The notes: a model not told the origin generated them from the letters alone. Positions 24,734 through 39,709 are shown, counted from the first letter of the stretch. The stretch: DNA of 64,000 nt from an uncultured Acholeplasmataceae bacterium (GCA_927441705.1 CAKMKH010000043.1:1-64000), one strand, 5' to 3'. Made by a program: numbers and translations.

Positions 24734-25671
24734 TTTAGGTTCCTACTTTCTCTAATATGACCCGCTAGTTGTTTAATCTTCGTTAATCGATGATTTAATC
24801 CCGATTTACTTAATGGTTCATCATATTTTTCTTCGTATAAATCACTAAGTTCTCTTAATGAGATATCAGGATATTCTTTTCTAAGTTTCATAATATTTAA
24901 TATTTTTTCATCAATGTCTTTTTGAAGTGTATATTTTTCAATGATTTTAATGTCTTTGATTTGTTGATTAGATGCAACTATTGTTTTCTTTTCATTCGCA
25001 ATTTCACAATTCATCACACGATTAATCGAGTTGTTAAAATCTCTTTTAATTCTAATATCTTCAAACTTAAATACACTATTTTGTGCGCCAACTATTTGTA
25101 AGAAATCACTAATACCTTCAGCATCCTTTAAGTAAGTAATGTATCCACTTCGTCTTTTTGTTACTCTAGCATTCAGTTCATAATGATTCATCAGTTGTTG
25201 TATGAAGATGATTTGATCTGAATTAGTTGTGAAAATTTCTAAATGATATTCGGCTGTCTTTGGATGGTTAACTGAACCATTAGCAAGAAACGCTGCTCTT
25301 AAATATGCTTTTTTTGCATTAGATGATTGTGTAAGAAGTTCTTGTGCCTCAATTGCATTTTCTAACAAATTGTGTTCATTAACTATATCTTCAACTTTCG
25401 ACTGAATTCTAATAATAACTGTTTTTTTCTGATTAAGTTTATTTTGTTGTTGAGTCATTAAGCTAGTTTCTGCTTGATAAAGAGTTCTTACTAACTGCAA
25501 AAACCGTTTTGCAACGGTTGGATTATTTGTTTTGAAATCTAACATTTTATGTTTGTTTTCAATATGAAATTCTGTGTGAAGATTCAAGAAAGCTGAAAAT
25601 TCAGCTAATTGTTCTTCTAATCCAATTGGTATAGTTACCAATTCTTCTTTTACAGTTTTTGCAAAACTCAT
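24730..25671 (-). CDS. whiA: WhiA-family DNA-binding protein
   Basis: The 313-residue protein combines a degenerate LAGLIDADG homing-endonuclease fold (about 1-210, with AKKAYLRAAFLANGSVNHP) and a C-terminal helix-turn-helix (about 255-305, PDISLRELSDLYEE, KSGLNHRLTKI). WhiA links growth, division and nucleoid organisation in Gram-positives. It is one base from trxB and overlaps acpS, the order trxB-whiA being conserved in Firmicutes. No nuclease activity is expected because the catalytic acids are not conserved in this family. Confidence 0.96.
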   Translation of the reverse strand: MSFAKTVKEELVTIPIGLEEQLAEFSAFLNLHTEFHIENKHKMLDFKTNNPTVAKRFLQLVRTLYQAETSLMTQQQNKLNQKKTVIIRIQSKVEDIVNEHNLLENAIEAQELLTQSSNAKKAYLRAAFLANGSVNHPKTAEYHLEIFTTNSDQIIFIQQLMNHYELNARVTKRRSGYITYLKDAEGISDFLQIVGAQNSVFKFEDIRIKRDFNNSINRVMNCEIANEKKTIVASNQQIKDIKIIEKYTLQKDIDEKILNIMKLRKEYPDISLRELSDLYEEKYDEPLSKSGLNHRLTKIKQLAGHIRESRNLK

Positions 25672-25672
25672 A

Positions 25673-26587
25673 TTACTTCCAAGTTTCTAAATATCTTAAG
25701 ACGTTTTGTGCAGCGATTGCACCATCTGCTGTTGCGGTAACTACTTGTCTAATTTGCTTAACAATAACATCGCCTGCAGCGTATACGCCCTCAACTTTAG
25801 TTTGCATTTTCTCATTTGCTTCAATATATCCATACTTATTCGTGATACCTAAATCTTTGACCATATCCGTTACAGGAATAAGTCCTACGTATTCAAATAC
25901 ACCATCAGCTTCAATTGATTCTTCATTTCCATCTTCTGATTTAATAACAACACCTGATAAACCTTTATCATCTTTTAAGAATTTAGAAACTACAGATGAA
26001 TATCTAAAATCTACATTCTTCATTGATCTTAAAATATCTTGAGATTTCATATCAGCAGTTAGGTCACTTAAGTTTTGAACAACTGTAACATGTGTTGCTA
26101 GAGTAGCTAGATAGCTTGCTTCTTCAACTGCACTGTTTCCACCACCGATAACGACTACTTTTCTATCTTTATATAATGGACCATCACAAATTGCACACCA
26201 GCTAATGCCGTTCATTGCAAGTTCATCTTCGTTTTCTACACCTAATCTTCTTGGTACATTTCCAGTAGCAATTATAACCGCTTTTGCTTCATATGTTTTA
26301 TCTGGTGTAATTAATCTTTTTACATTTCCATCTAGTTCTACTTTTGTAACTTCATCATATAGCACTTCGATATCTAAATCATAAGCATGATCAATCATCA
26401 TCGTTGCTAATTCATAACCCGCAACTTTTTTAGCACCTGTATAATTTTCAATTTCATTGTATTTTGATAATTGACCACCTGGTGTATCTTTTTCAAACAT
26501 AGCTACTTTTAAATTTGCTCTTTTTGCATAAATTGCTGCTGTAATTCCAGCAGGACCTGCTCCTATAATTAAAACATCATATAACAT
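25673..26587 (-). CDS. trxB: Thioredoxin reductase
   Basis: The 304-residue flavoprotein reduces thioredoxin with NADPH. FAD motif GAGPAGITAAIYAKRA (about 9-24), redox-active CAIC (about 132-135, in SWCAICDG), NADPH motif GGGNSAVEEA (about 150-159) and the C-terminal FAD motif GVYAAGDV are all present. The length is standard for the low-molecular-weight type. It belongs to the operon lgt-phosphatase-trxB-whiA-acpS. Confidence 0.97.
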   Translation of the reverse strand: MLYDVLIIGAGPAGITAAIYAKRANLKVAMFEKDTPGGQLSKYNEIENYTGAKKVAGYELATMMIDHAYDLDIEVLYDEVTKVELDGNVKRLITPDKTYEAKAVIIATGNVPRRLGVENEDELAMNGISWCAICDGPLYKDRKVVVIGGGNSAVEEASYLATLATHVTVVQNLSDLTADMKSQDILRSMKNVDFRYSSVVSKFLKDDKGLSGVVIKSEDGNEESIEADGVFEYVGLIPVTDMVKDLGITNKYGYIEANEKMQTKVEGVYAAGDVIVKQIRQVVTATADGAIAAQNVLRYLETWK

Positions 26588-26613
26588 ACTAAAATTCTCC
26601 TTTATAATTCTTT

Positions 26614-27246
26614 TTATACTATATCTTCTAAATTGCTTAAATCATCAATTACGTATTCTGGTTGTTCATATAACATTTCTTTTAATCTCAAAGAATAAGT
26701 CACAGCACAACTTTCAATGCCTGCATTTTTTGCAGCCTTGATGTCATTTTCATGATCACCGATATAAATTGTATCTTCTTTTTTCGCACCTAACATCTCT
26801 ATAGCATTTAATATAGGCTCTGGATGTGGTTTGTGTTCTTCTGCGTCTTCATATCCTATAATGCCATCAATATCTTCAAACAAATTAGTAAGTTTCAAAT
26901 GATAAGTCGCAACTTCTCTCATCTTAGATGTTACAACTCCTATTTTACATCCTTGATTTTTTAAATATCTAATTGTTTCTTTAGCATTAGGATAAGTAGT
27001 TAATCCCATCTCTATCATTTCATTGGAAATTTTTCGATAATCCTCAACCATTAAATCAATGAGTTCTTGATCATCAGTATAAAATCCAAATGTTTTCCAT
27101 AAGGTTTGTCCTAAAAAATTTGATAACTCAGAGTCATTTAATTTTACATGAGTTAAATATTTTTCAAATATAATCTTGAAGGCATCTAATATGATTTTTG
27201 GAGTTTGAATTAAAGTGCCATCTAAATCAAATAGTATTGTCTTCAT
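26614..27246 (-). CDS. HAD-superfamily phosphatase (PpaX/Gph-like)
   Basis: The 210-residue protein has the HAD motifs DLDGTL (about residue 7), VVTSK (motif II), the Lys in HKPHPEP (motif III) and GDHENDIKAAKNAG (motif IV), with a helical cap (about 15-80). Firmicutes place ppaX, a pyrophosphatase acting on the product of HprK, between lgt and trxB. This one keeps that position and is probably the equivalent, although a general phosphoglycolate-type activity is possible. The start overlaps lgt by 20 bp. Confidence 0.88.
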   Translation of the reverse strand: MKTILFDLDGTLIQTPKIILDAFKIIFEKYLTHVKLNDSELSNFLGQTLWKTFGFYTDDQELIDLMVEDYRKISNEMIEMGLTTYPNAKETIRYLKNQGCKIGVVTSKMREVATYHLKLTNLFEDIDGIIGYEDAEEHKPHPEPILNAIEMLGAKKEDTIYIGDHENDIKAAKNAGIESCAVTYSLRLKEMLYEQPEYVIDDLSNLEDIV

Positions 27247-28189
27247 TACTCACCAACATTTCTACATAATATTTTTGATCTTTTATAAATACTCTTTTTA
27301 AAATTAATAACAATATACCGCCACCAACAAATAGTGTTAGTGATAAAACGATATTTGCTTTTAACCCAAATATATAAAGTGGATCTTGTCTTAATGGCTC
27401 AATGATTAAGCCTCGACCTAGGCCATACCATATCAAGTATATGGCAATCATATCGCCTACTTTAAAGAGTTTAAATCTTCTAGTGATAAGAAGTCCCACT
27501 AAACCCAAAAAGTTCCATAAACCCTCATAAAAGAAGGTAGGATGATATGTGATGCTAGTTACTGGATTGGTCATATTAGTCTCAATAAAATTTGGTAGCA
27601 TAGACAATATAAATTGACTTTGAATTGCTGGTCCATGAGCTTCACCATTCATGAAGTTACCCCAACGACCAATGATTTGACCTACTAAAAATCCGACTGC
27701 TAAAATATCCGCAAATGCCCAAACATCAATTTTCTTTTTCTTTGAAAAGAATATGATGAAAATTAAAGTAACAATTACAGCACCATGAATCGCAAGACCA
27801 CCTTCTGTAATGTTGATTACATCAATTATATTATTATAGTTCGGTGTTGGATCGAATATAACATAATATAATCTAGCACCAATAATAGCTAGCGGAACTC
27901 CATATAATAGACCGTCAAATAGAATTTCTGTATCCCATCCAACTCTTTTAAACTCAAAATATGTTAAGGTTCCTGCTATAATAATACCTGTTAAAATAAA
28001 TGTCGCATACCAAGTCACTTGAGCAAATCCTAAATCTAGCGCAGTTTTATTATCAAATTGATTAATAGAACTATCCATTGGAGATCCATTAAGTGTACTA
28101 ACTGCGATAATGACCATCACCATAAACGCTAGAAATGCACCTCCATAAAGATAGAGTGCTTGTTTGTTTTTCTTCAAAAAATCAATCAT
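27227..28189 (-). CDS. lgt: Prolipoprotein diacylglyceryl transferase
   Basis: The 320-residue membrane enzyme has seven predicted helices. It attaches diacylglycerol to the lipobox Cys of lipoproteins. The signature GQIIGRWGNFMNGEAHG (about 170-186), the Tyr/His region YYVIFDP and AIHGAVI, and the C-terminal GLGRGLIIEPLR are conserved. The 320-residue length is slightly above typical because of a C-terminal tail. It overlaps hprK by 8 bp. A substrate is present in the window, the GH3 lipoprotein at 43.3 kb. Confidence 0.97.
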   Translation of the reverse strand: MIDFLKKNKQALYLYGGAFLAFMVMVIIAVSTLNGSPMDSSINQFDNKTALDLGFAQVTWYATFILTGIIIAGTLTYFEFKRVGWDTEILFDGLLYGVPLAIIGARLYYVIFDPTPNYNNIIDVINITEGGLAIHGAVIVTLIFIIFFSKKKKIDVWAFADILAVGFLVGQIIGRWGNFMNGEAHGPAIQSQFILSMLPNFIETNMTNPVTSITYHPTFFYEGLWNFLGLVGLLITRRFKLFKVGDMIAIYLIWYGLGRGLIIEPLRQDPLYIFGLKANIVLSLTLFVGGGILLLILKRVFIKDQKYYVEMLVSNEDNTI

Positions 28190-29120
28190 TGTTTTCGTCC
28201 TTTCCTAGTCCTCGTGCTTTTTTTGAAACTGCTTCTGTTAATTCTTTAGCAGCATTATACCCTAAAAATTTAAGTTTTTGATTCATTGCTGCACTTTCTA
28301 CGAGTGTAGCAACATTTCTACCTGGTAATACAGGAATTGTTACTTTAGCAATTTCAGTATCAAAATATTTAACCATTTGTGTTTCTATACCCAAACGATC
28401 ATATTGTTTACCTTTTTTCCAATGTTCTAGTTCTACAACTAATCTAATTTTTTTATTTTCTCGATAAGCTCCAGCCCCAAACATTGAAACAACATCTACA
28501 ATTCCAATACCTCTAACTTCAATATATTTTTCTAATATCTTTGGTGCACTTCCAATTAAGACACCATGTGCAGCTTCAAAGATATCAACACGGTCATCAC
28601 TAACTAAAATATGACCTCTTTTAATGAGCTCCAATGCTGTCTCACTCTTCCCAATACCTGATTTACCCATGATAAGTGTTCCCATACCGTGAATATCAAG
28701 TAAAACGCCATGAACACTAATCCTTGGGGCTAATTTTGAGTGTAGATAAGCATATAATAGAGAACTTAATGCAGTTGTTCTGTTATCTGATTTTAGAATA
28801 GCTACATTGTATTTATCACCTAATTCAATAAACATGTCTTCAATCTCAACATTGACAGAAAATATAATTGCTGGAGGATTTTTCATCATGATATCTTCTA
28901 TACGTTTACGCTTGATTTCAGAAGGTAATTGATTCATAAAATGATCTTCTTTAGACCCTATTAGAATTAATCTTTCTTTATTGAAAAAATCCAAAAATCC
29001 CGCTAATTCAACTCCAGGTCTTGAAAGCATTTCAACAGTTATCTCATTTTCTAATCCTTTTTTACCTGAAACAAGTTTTAACTCTAAATCCTTAATCAAA
29101 TGTTTGACTTTTAATTTCAT
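28182..29120 (-). CDS. hprK: HPr kinase/phosphorylase
   Basis: The 312-residue protein phosphorylates and dephosphorylates Ser46 of HPr, coupling sugar transport to metabolism. The P-loop GKSGIGKSE (about 156-164), DDRVD and the signature EVRGIGIVDVVSMFGAGAYR (about 205-224) are present after an N-terminal regulatory domain. It overlaps lgt in the conserved order hprK-lgt-ppaX. Its presence implies a phosphotransferase system in the cell, though none is encoded in this window. Confidence 0.97.
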   Translation of the reverse strand: MKLKVKHLIKDLELKLVSGKKGLENEITVEMLSRPGVELAGFLDFFNKERLILIGSKEDHFMNQLPSEIKRKRIEDIMMKNPPAIIFSVNVEIEDMFIELGDKYNVAILKSDNRTTALSSLLYAYLHSKLAPRISVHGVLLDIHGMGTLIMGKSGIGKSETALELIKRGHILVSDDRVDIFEAAHGVLIGSAPKILEKYIEVRGIGIVDVVSMFGAGAYRENKKIRLVVELEHWKKGKQYDRLGIETQMVKYFDTEIAKVTIPVLPGRNVATLVESAAMNQKLKFLGYNAAKELTEAVSKKARGLGKDENND

Positions 29121-29124
29121 GATT

Positions 29125-29646
29125 TTAATTTCCTTCCAAAAATCTTATTTTTTTAGTAAATAACCATCTTCTAATATAGATTGATAATAGAAATCTTAGG
29201 ATTGAAAATCCAAAAGCGAAAATGATTAAATGCTCAACACCTAAAAACTGAAAACCTTGAATTAGAATTAAATCGATAATAGCTAATACGAATATTTGTA
29301 TGAGCACTGATAATAATCCCATCGATAGTATCATAATTCTCATAAAATATTTAAACATAAGTATTTTTACAAAGTTTTCTAAAAGTGTTAATAATATAAT
29401 TGCTAAGATATATCCAAGTATCTCCATATCAATTAGTGGTTGCTTAATACCTATGGCTAAGCCAATCACAACAGCACTTATTAAAAAGTTAATTACAAGA
29501 GAAAAGACCATGTGAACCACATAGTTCTTATGTAGCAAAAATCCAAAGCTTATTGCGGTGTTTTTGCCAAATTTATTTCTCTTTAATTGCTCAATGAGTT
29601 TCTTTATGTCTTCATCGCTTGGCTTTTTGGGATCTTTATCGTTCAT
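29125..29646 (-). CDS. Four-helix membrane protein (possibly YvlD/holin IV-like)
   Basis: The 173-residue protein has a charged N-terminus (DPKKPSDEDIKKLIEQLKR) and four strongly hydrophobic helices ending in a basic tail. The start at 29646 is chosen because AAGGAG lies 7 nt upstream. In Bacillus, yvlD, a small four-helix membrane gene of the phage-holin-IV type, lies between uvrA and hprK, the same position as here. Assignment is therefore by position and topology only. It is 4 nt from hprK. Confidence 0.65.
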   Translation of the reverse strand: MNDKDPKKPSDEDIKKLIEQLKRNKFGKNTAISFGFLLHKNYVVHMVFSLVINFLISAVVIGLAIGIKQPLIDMEILGYILAIILLTLLENFVKILMFKYFMRIMILSMGLLSVLIQIFVLAIIDLILIQGFQFLGVEHLIIFAFGFSILRFLLSIYIRRWLFTKKIRFLEGN

Positions 29647-29695
29647 TAGAAAACTCCTTACCATGAATTATTATAACAAATTAGTTTAGTTTTTG

Positions 29696-34514
<4,819 letters not shown>

Positions 34515-34613
34515 TCAGTGATTTAAAATGAGTTTTGGCATGTAAACCACTTGTAAATAGAAGATATAATCTTCTAGGAATTTTTTTAGATTTAGATATA
34601 TTTAAAATTTTAA

Positions 34614-35870
34614 TCATTTGTAAAGTTTGCTTTTTATACCTGATTCTTTAATAAATAGACTTGGTTTTTGTCTTTGAAAGTAATCATTGTATTTTATATG
34701 TGTGAAAATCAAATGTTCTTTAGCTCTTGTGATTGCAACAAACATTAATCTTCTTTCTTCTTCGAGTAAAAGCTTTTGATGTGTATGCATTGAAGGAAAA
34801 GTATTGGATTCTAAACCTAGTATAATAACTGCATCAAATTCAAGCCCTTTAGCTTGATGAATAGATAACACATTTATATGATGTGAGTTGAGATTAGAAT
34901 TTATTTCATGATAATAGTTAAACTCCTCGATTTTTAATAAATTAATTAAATGATAACACCTATGGTGTTGTCTATAAAGTATGGCTACTTCTTCAGGCCT
35001 AATGCCATCTTCAATCCATACTTTTATTTTATTTAAGACAAACTTTGACTCCTCATCTTGAGACATAAAAATATAGCTAGAAATGTTATTTGTATGTTTT
35101 TTATTTGGAATTAAATCTTTTTTATATGCTCTATAATTTCTTCTTATTAAGCGATTTGCATGATTAATTATTGTTGAGTTTGATCTGTAATTAACAATCA
35201 ATTTCTCTACATATGCATGATAGTCTTTTACATATTGATTGATGATAGATGGATTAGCACCTCTAAATCGATAAATACTTTGATCAGGATCTCCAACACA
35301 AAGGCAATTTGCATTTTCATTGATAAGTTCTTTTAGTATTCGATATTGTAGTTCATTTGTATCTTGAAACTCATCTACAAATATGTAAGTAAATTTGTGT
35401 TCATTTGATAATTTGATATGTGCTAAATAATCTAACAATAAATCATCAAAATCTTTTAGTTGCTTATTGGATAAATACGTTTGATATGCATCATAGATCT
35501 TTGGTTTTCTCTTTTTAAAAAAACTATTTTTATAGATAGCAATCTCAAGTAATTCTTTTTTTGAAAAATCGTGATCCTCTTCGTTAAATATTTTGTAATT
35601 ATACTTTGTTTGTCTTTTTAATTCTTGAAAACAAAACTGATGAAAAGTATGAATCCAAAGATCTGCTCTCCCAACTCTGTGTTTCATTTCATTAGTTGCT
35701 TTATTAGTGAATGTTAAAGCAAGAATTTCATCTATTTGTATACCTTGATCTAGTAGATATTTAATTCTCTCTATCACTACTCGAGTTTTTCCACTACCTG
35801 CACCAGCCAATAAAAAAAGAAAGCGTTCATTTGAATAAACAACTTTCTTTTGCATATCATTTAATTTCAT
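34614..35870 (-). CDS. Short UvrD/PcrA-like helicase (mini paralogue)
   Basis: At 418 residues this is far shorter than normal superfamily 1A helicases (about 650-750). It keeps motif I GAGSGKTR (about 22-29), motif Ia TFTNKATNEM, motif II VDEFQDTN, motif III GDPDQSIYRFRGANP, motif IV NYRSNS, QAKGLEFD and motif VI FVAITRAKEHL. The 2B subdomain appears deleted and 1B reduced, and there is no C-terminal Tudor tail. It lies 36 bp downstream of full-length pcrA. It may be an active minimal translocase; its role is unknown. Its ribosome-binding site is partly inside a hairpin. Confidence 0.85.
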   Translation of the reverse strand: MKLNDMQKKVVYSNERFLFLLAGAGSGKTRVVIERIKYLLDQGIQIDEILALTFTNKATNEMKHRVGRADLWIHTFHQFCFQELKRQTKYNYKIFNEEDHDFSKKELLEIAIYKNSFFKKRKPKIYDAYQTYLSNKQLKDFDDLLLDYLAHIKLSNEHKFTYIFVDEFQDTNELQYRILKELINENANCLCVGDPDQSIYRFRGANPSIINQYVKDYHAYVEKLIVNYRSNSTIINHANRLIRRNYRAYKKDLIPNKKHTNNISSYIFMSQDEESKFVLNKIKVWIEDGIRPEEVAILYRQHHRCYHLINLLKIEEFNYYHEINSNLNSHHINVLSIHQAKGLEFDAVIILGLESNTFPSMHTHQKLLLEEERRLMFVAITRAKEHLIFTHIKYNDYFQRQKPSLFIKESGIKSKLYK

Positions 35871-35877
35871 ATCATCA

Positions 35878-35897
35878 CCTCATATGATAGTATGAGG
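35878..35897 (-). promoter_or_regulatory. Hairpin covering the ribosome-binding site of the mini-helicase
   Basis: A 7-bp stem CCTCATA/TATGAGG with a 6-nt loop includes the GAGG of the site GAGGTGATGAT before the ATG at 35870. It could lower translation of the mini-helicase relative to pcrA. It is not followed by a T run on this strand, so it is not a standard terminator. Confidence 0.45.
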
Positions 35898-35906
35898 TTT
35901 TTTGAT

Positions 35907-37988
35907 TTATTGCTTTTTTATTTTTTTAATGGATGGATGACTTTCTAGGATTTGTTTAATGCCATGTGGCATCGCAAATGCAATTGTTGCAACCTCTCCC
36001 TCGATTGAAACAACAACACCTTTACCAAACACTTGATGATCAACATGATCACCTGTTTTTAATAGGTGGCTCTCATAATCGTAAGTTGGTTTATATTTTG
36101 GTTCTGGCATATCAAGTCTTGATTCTTTTATAAATCTTGAAGGATACCCGATTTTTATTTGGCCATAGACCATACGTCTTTCTGCATGTGTCATATAAAG
36201 TCTTTCTTTTGCTCGCGTAATACCAACATATGCGACTCTACGCTCTTCTTCTAACTCATACGTGCTCATCAGTGCGCGATCCCCTGGAAAAATGCCTTCT
36301 TCTAAAACAACCATAAAGACAGCTTTAAATTCTAGTCCTTTCACTTGATGATAAGTCGCAAGTTTGACATGATTATCTTCTGTCACATCTTGGTCAAGAT
36401 CGGAATATAATGCAATTTGATCTAGTTGCTGATTAAGCTTTTCGTAAAAAAAACCTTCATAATAAACATCACCTCGTGTAAATACGGATTGAAGTTCTTT
36501 TAAGTTGTCGATTCTATATTCAGCTTGTTCAGTGTTTTCATCTTTCAACATTTGTGTATAGCCTGTCTTACTCATCAAAACTGGCATGATTTGATACAAA
36601 TCTTCCATTTCATCAAAATCTTCTTTTAAGCTAATAATCATCTTTTTAAAATCAAGTAATGCCGATTTAGCTTGTGGTCTTAAATCAACATAGTCAATCG
36701 CTTCAAACATTGAAACACCTAATTGACCCGCTTTTTCTTCTAAGACTTGAATACTTTTTAGTCCAATAGATCTTTTAGGGACGTTAACGACTCTTTTAAA
36801 ATAAAAGTCTTGATTACAATCATTGATTACTCTAATATATGCAAGTGCATCTTTGACTTCTTTTCGCTCATAAAAGGAGATGCCACCATATATGATATAT
36901 GGTATACCTTCTTTAATCATTGCATCCTCAAAAAGTCTTGATAAAGCGTTATTCCTATAGAGAATTGCGACATCATTATATGTATAGCCTTGCATGATCA
37001 GTCTATTAATCTCATTAATTACATAGAATGTTTCTTGGTAATCTGATTGTGCTGTGTGATATACAATCGGAGTGCCTATACCTAAATCACTTTCTAGATT
37101 TTTTTGACTTGGTCTATTAAAATTTTTAGCGATAAGTTTATTTGCTGCTTTTAAAATAAAATTTGTTGACCGATAATTTTTATCTAAAATGATTTCTTCA
37201 GCATTAAAATCTTTTAAAAAATATTTACTGTTATTATAGTTTGCTCCTCTAAACCCATAAATAGATTGATCGGGATCTCCAACAACAAATAAATTTTTAT
37301 GGACTTCCCCTAATACTTTTAAAATTTTATATTGTATGACATCTGTATCTTGGAATTCATCAACTAGTACATGATCAAATCCAGTTTGATATTTTAGTTT
37401 AATTCGTGGATATTCTTCTAGTAATTCTAAAGTGTATATCAATAAATCATCAAAATCTAATAACTGATTTTCTCTTAAATATGTTTGATATCCTTTATAT
37501 ATTTTTTCTTCTTCAGATCTCTCGAACTCTTCCATTCGATTACTCTTAAATAAGGATATTAAGTTCTTTAATGATTTTACTGAAAACATTTTTGTGTCTA
37601 ATCCTAAACTTTTAATCACATCACTGACTATTTTTTTGCCATCATCTTCATCAATCACTGTAAATGAAGGTTTATATCCATAAGGTAGTTCTTGAATGTG
37701 TCTTCTCAAAATTTGAAGACCAAAAGCATGAAATGTGTATAACCAAACATCCATTGCGTGTGGTCCTGTCATATCAATAACTCTTTGCTTCATTTCTCTG
37801 GCAGCTTTATTTGTAAAGGTAACAGCTAATATCCTTTTAGGTTCAACACCTTGCATAATAAGGTATGCAATTTTTGCTGTCAAAGTTCTTGTTTTACCTG
37901 TTCCAGCTCCTGCCACAACAAAAAGCGGTCCATTGGGATGAATAACCGCTTCTAATTGTGATTCATTTAATGTTGCTAGCCAATTCAT
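35907..37988 (-). CDS. pcrA: DNA helicase PcrA (UvrD family)
   Basis: The 693-residue superfamily 1A 3'-5' helicase acts in repair and replication. It has motif I GAGTGKTR (about 27-34), motif II VDEFQDTD, motif III GDPDQSIYGFRGANY, motif IV NYRST, and motif VI VAYVGITRAKERLY. The C-terminal Tudor domain that binds RNA polymerase in PcrA is present (GDHVDHQVFGKGVVVSIEG, about 645-663). It starts 14 nt after glnS and precedes its short paralogue. The start is supported by the family N-terminus LNESQLEAV. Confidence 0.96.
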   Translation of the reverse strand: MNWLATLNESQLEAVIHPNGPLFVVAGAGTGKTRTLTAKIAYLIMQGVEPKRILAVTFTNKAAREMKQRVIDMTGPHAMDVWLYTFHAFGLQILRRHIQELPYGYKPSFTVIDEDDGKKIVSDVIKSLGLDTKMFSVKSLKNLISLFKSNRMEEFERSEEEKIYKGYQTYLRENQLLDFDDLLIYTLELLEEYPRIKLKYQTGFDHVLVDEFQDTDVIQYKILKVLGEVHKNLFVVGDPDQSIYGFRGANYNNSKYFLKDFNAEEIILDKNYRSTNFILKAANKLIAKNFNRPSQKNLESDLGIGTPIVYHTAQSDYQETFYVINEINRLIMQGYTYNDVAILYRNNALSRLFEDAMIKEGIPYIIYGGISFYERKEVKDALAYIRVINDCNQDFYFKRVVNVPKRSIGLKSIQVLEEKAGQLGVSMFEAIDYVDLRPQAKSALLDFKKMIISLKEDFDEMEDLYQIMPVLMSKTGYTQMLKDENTEQAEYRIDNLKELQSVFTRGDVYYEGFFYEKLNQQLDQIALYSDLDQDVTEDNHVKLATYHQVKGLEFKAVFMVVLEEGIFPGDRALMSTYELEEERRVAYVGITRAKERLYMTHAERRMVYGQIKIGYPSRFIKESRLDMPEPKYKPTYDYESHLLKTGDHVDHQVFGKGVVVSIEGEVATIAFAMPHGIKQILESHPSIKKIKKQ

Positions 37989-38002
37989 GGCTCACCAACT
38001 TT

Positions 38003-39634
38003 CTATTTATAACTGCTCTTAAGTGGCACAATCTCATTAAATACCAAATTGTCTTGTTTAGAATCATCGTCTACATTAAAATATCCATTTCTTACAAATT
38101 GATATTTATCTTGTGGTTTAGTATTTTTCAAAGCATGTTCAACGTAACCCTTTTTCACATGCCATGAATCGTCATTAAATCTTTCTAATAATGGTAAGTT
38201 TTTATCATCATTAATGAGTGGTTCAAAAAAATTAAACGTTGCAGGGATTGCATGAGAAGTTTCTACGAAGTGGATTGTTCCATTTGGTTTTCTTTCATCA
38301 AAACCACTTCCAGATTTAGTTTCTTTGTCATAAGTAGCTAGTACTTCAACGATTTTCCCATTTTCATCATACTTAACTTCATTAGCTTTAATAAAGTATG
38401 CGTGAAATAATCTTACTTCAATACCTAATGCTAATCTCTTATATTTTTTATTTGGTTTTTCTAATATAAAATCTTCTTCTTCAATAAAAATATGTCTTGA
38501 AAATGGAATATTTCTACTTCCATACTCGGGATGATCTTGATGATACTCTGATTCTATATATTCAATTTCATTTTCGGGATAATTAGTAATCGTTACTTTT
38601 AATGGATTAATAACTCCCATTGCTCTATAAGCTTTATCTTGAAGATCGTCTCTAACAGCTGCTTCAAGCATATCCGTTGAAACTGTAGAATTCACTTTTG
38701 ATAATCCTGTTGATAAAATAAAATTTCTAATCGCTAGTGCAGTATAACCTCTTCTGCGCATGCCAGCTAGTGTTGGCATTCTAGGGTCGTCCCAGCCAAT
38801 CACTTTCCCATCCTCAACGATTGCTCTCAAAAATCTTTTACTTAAAACTGCATTTTCAATATTTAATCTACCAAACTCGATTTGTCTTGGAATTTTAGGC
38901 ATTTCAGTTTCACGAACTACCCAATCATATAAAGGTCTATGATCTTCAAATTCTAAAGAACATAAAGAGTGTGTGATGCCTTCGATTGCATCTTCTAGTG
39001 GATGGGCATAGTCATACATAGGATAAATGCACCATTTATCCTTCGTGTTATGGTGATATGCAAAACTAATGCGGTAGATGACTGGATCCCTCATATTCAT
39101 ATTAGGACTTTCCATATCAATTTTGGCACGTAGAACGCACTCGCCTTCTTTGAACTTTCCATCTTTCATATCTTGAAATAATTTTAAATTTTCATCAATG
39201 CTTCTATCTCTATATGGAGATTTATCACCTGGAGTATTTACATCTCCTCTAGTTTGAGCAATTTGATCAGCTGACTGTTGATCTACATATGCTAAACCTT
39301 TTTTAATTAAAACAATTGCTCGCTCATACATTTCATCAAAATAATCTGATGCATATAAGATTTGCTTAGGTTCATAGCCTAACCATCTAATATCTTTAAT
39401 AATTGCATGAACATAACTTTCATCTTCTTTAACAGGATTTGTATCATCAAATCTTAGATTTGTATACCCACCATAAGCTTTTGCACTTTCAAAGTCTGTA
39501 ACGATTGCTCGTGCATGCCCTATATGTAGATGCCCGTTTGGTTCTGGTGGAAATCTAGTGATGATTTCATCATGTTTTTTATTTTGTAAATCTGCTTCTA
39601 TAATGGTTTTTATAAAGTTTGAATGATTTTCCAT
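38003..39634 (-). CDS. glnS: Glutaminyl-tRNA synthetase
   Basis: The 543-residue class I synthetase charges tRNA-Gln. The HIGH motif is in [16 protein letters not shown] (about 27-42) and the KMSKS equivalent is VLSKR (about 264-268). The GlnRS-specific C-terminal beta-barrels (about 340-540) separate it from GltX. Most Firmicutes and many Mollicutes lack GlnRS and use the GatCAB amidation route, so this enzyme is informative for placement and may be an acquired gene. It lies 14 nt before pcrA. Confidence 0.96.
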   Translation of the reverse strand: MENHSNFIKTIIEADLQNKKHDEIITRFPPEPNGHLHIGHARAIVTDFESAKAYGGYTNLRFDDTNPVKEDESYVHAIIKDIRWLGYEPKQILYASDYFDEMYERAIVLIKKGLAYVDQQSADQIAQTRGDVNTPGDKSPYRDRSIDENLKLFQDMKDGKFKEGECVLRAKIDMESPNMNMRDPVIYRISFAYHHNTKDKWCIYPMYDYAHPLEDAIEGITHSLCSLEFEDHRPLYDWVVRETEMPKIPRQIEFGRLNIENAVLSKRFLRAIVEDGKVIGWDDPRMPTLAGMRRRGYTALAIRNFILSTGLSKVNSTVSTDMLEAAVRDDLQDKAYRAMGVINPLKVTITNYPENEIEYIESEYHQDHPEYGSRNIPFSRHIFIEEEDFILEKPNKKYKRLALGIEVRLFHAYFIKANEVKYDENGKIVEVLATYDKETKSGSGFDERKPNGTIHFVETSHAIPATFNFFEPLINDDKNLPLLERFNDDSWHVKKGYVEHALKNTKPQDKYQFVRNGYFNVDDDSKQDNLVFNEIVPLKSSYK

Positions 39635-39709
39635 TTTTAACTCACCTCAAGTCCTCTTTATTATATGATAAAAACATGTAAACCTCAAGTTATTCAAACA
39701 AATTAAAAA

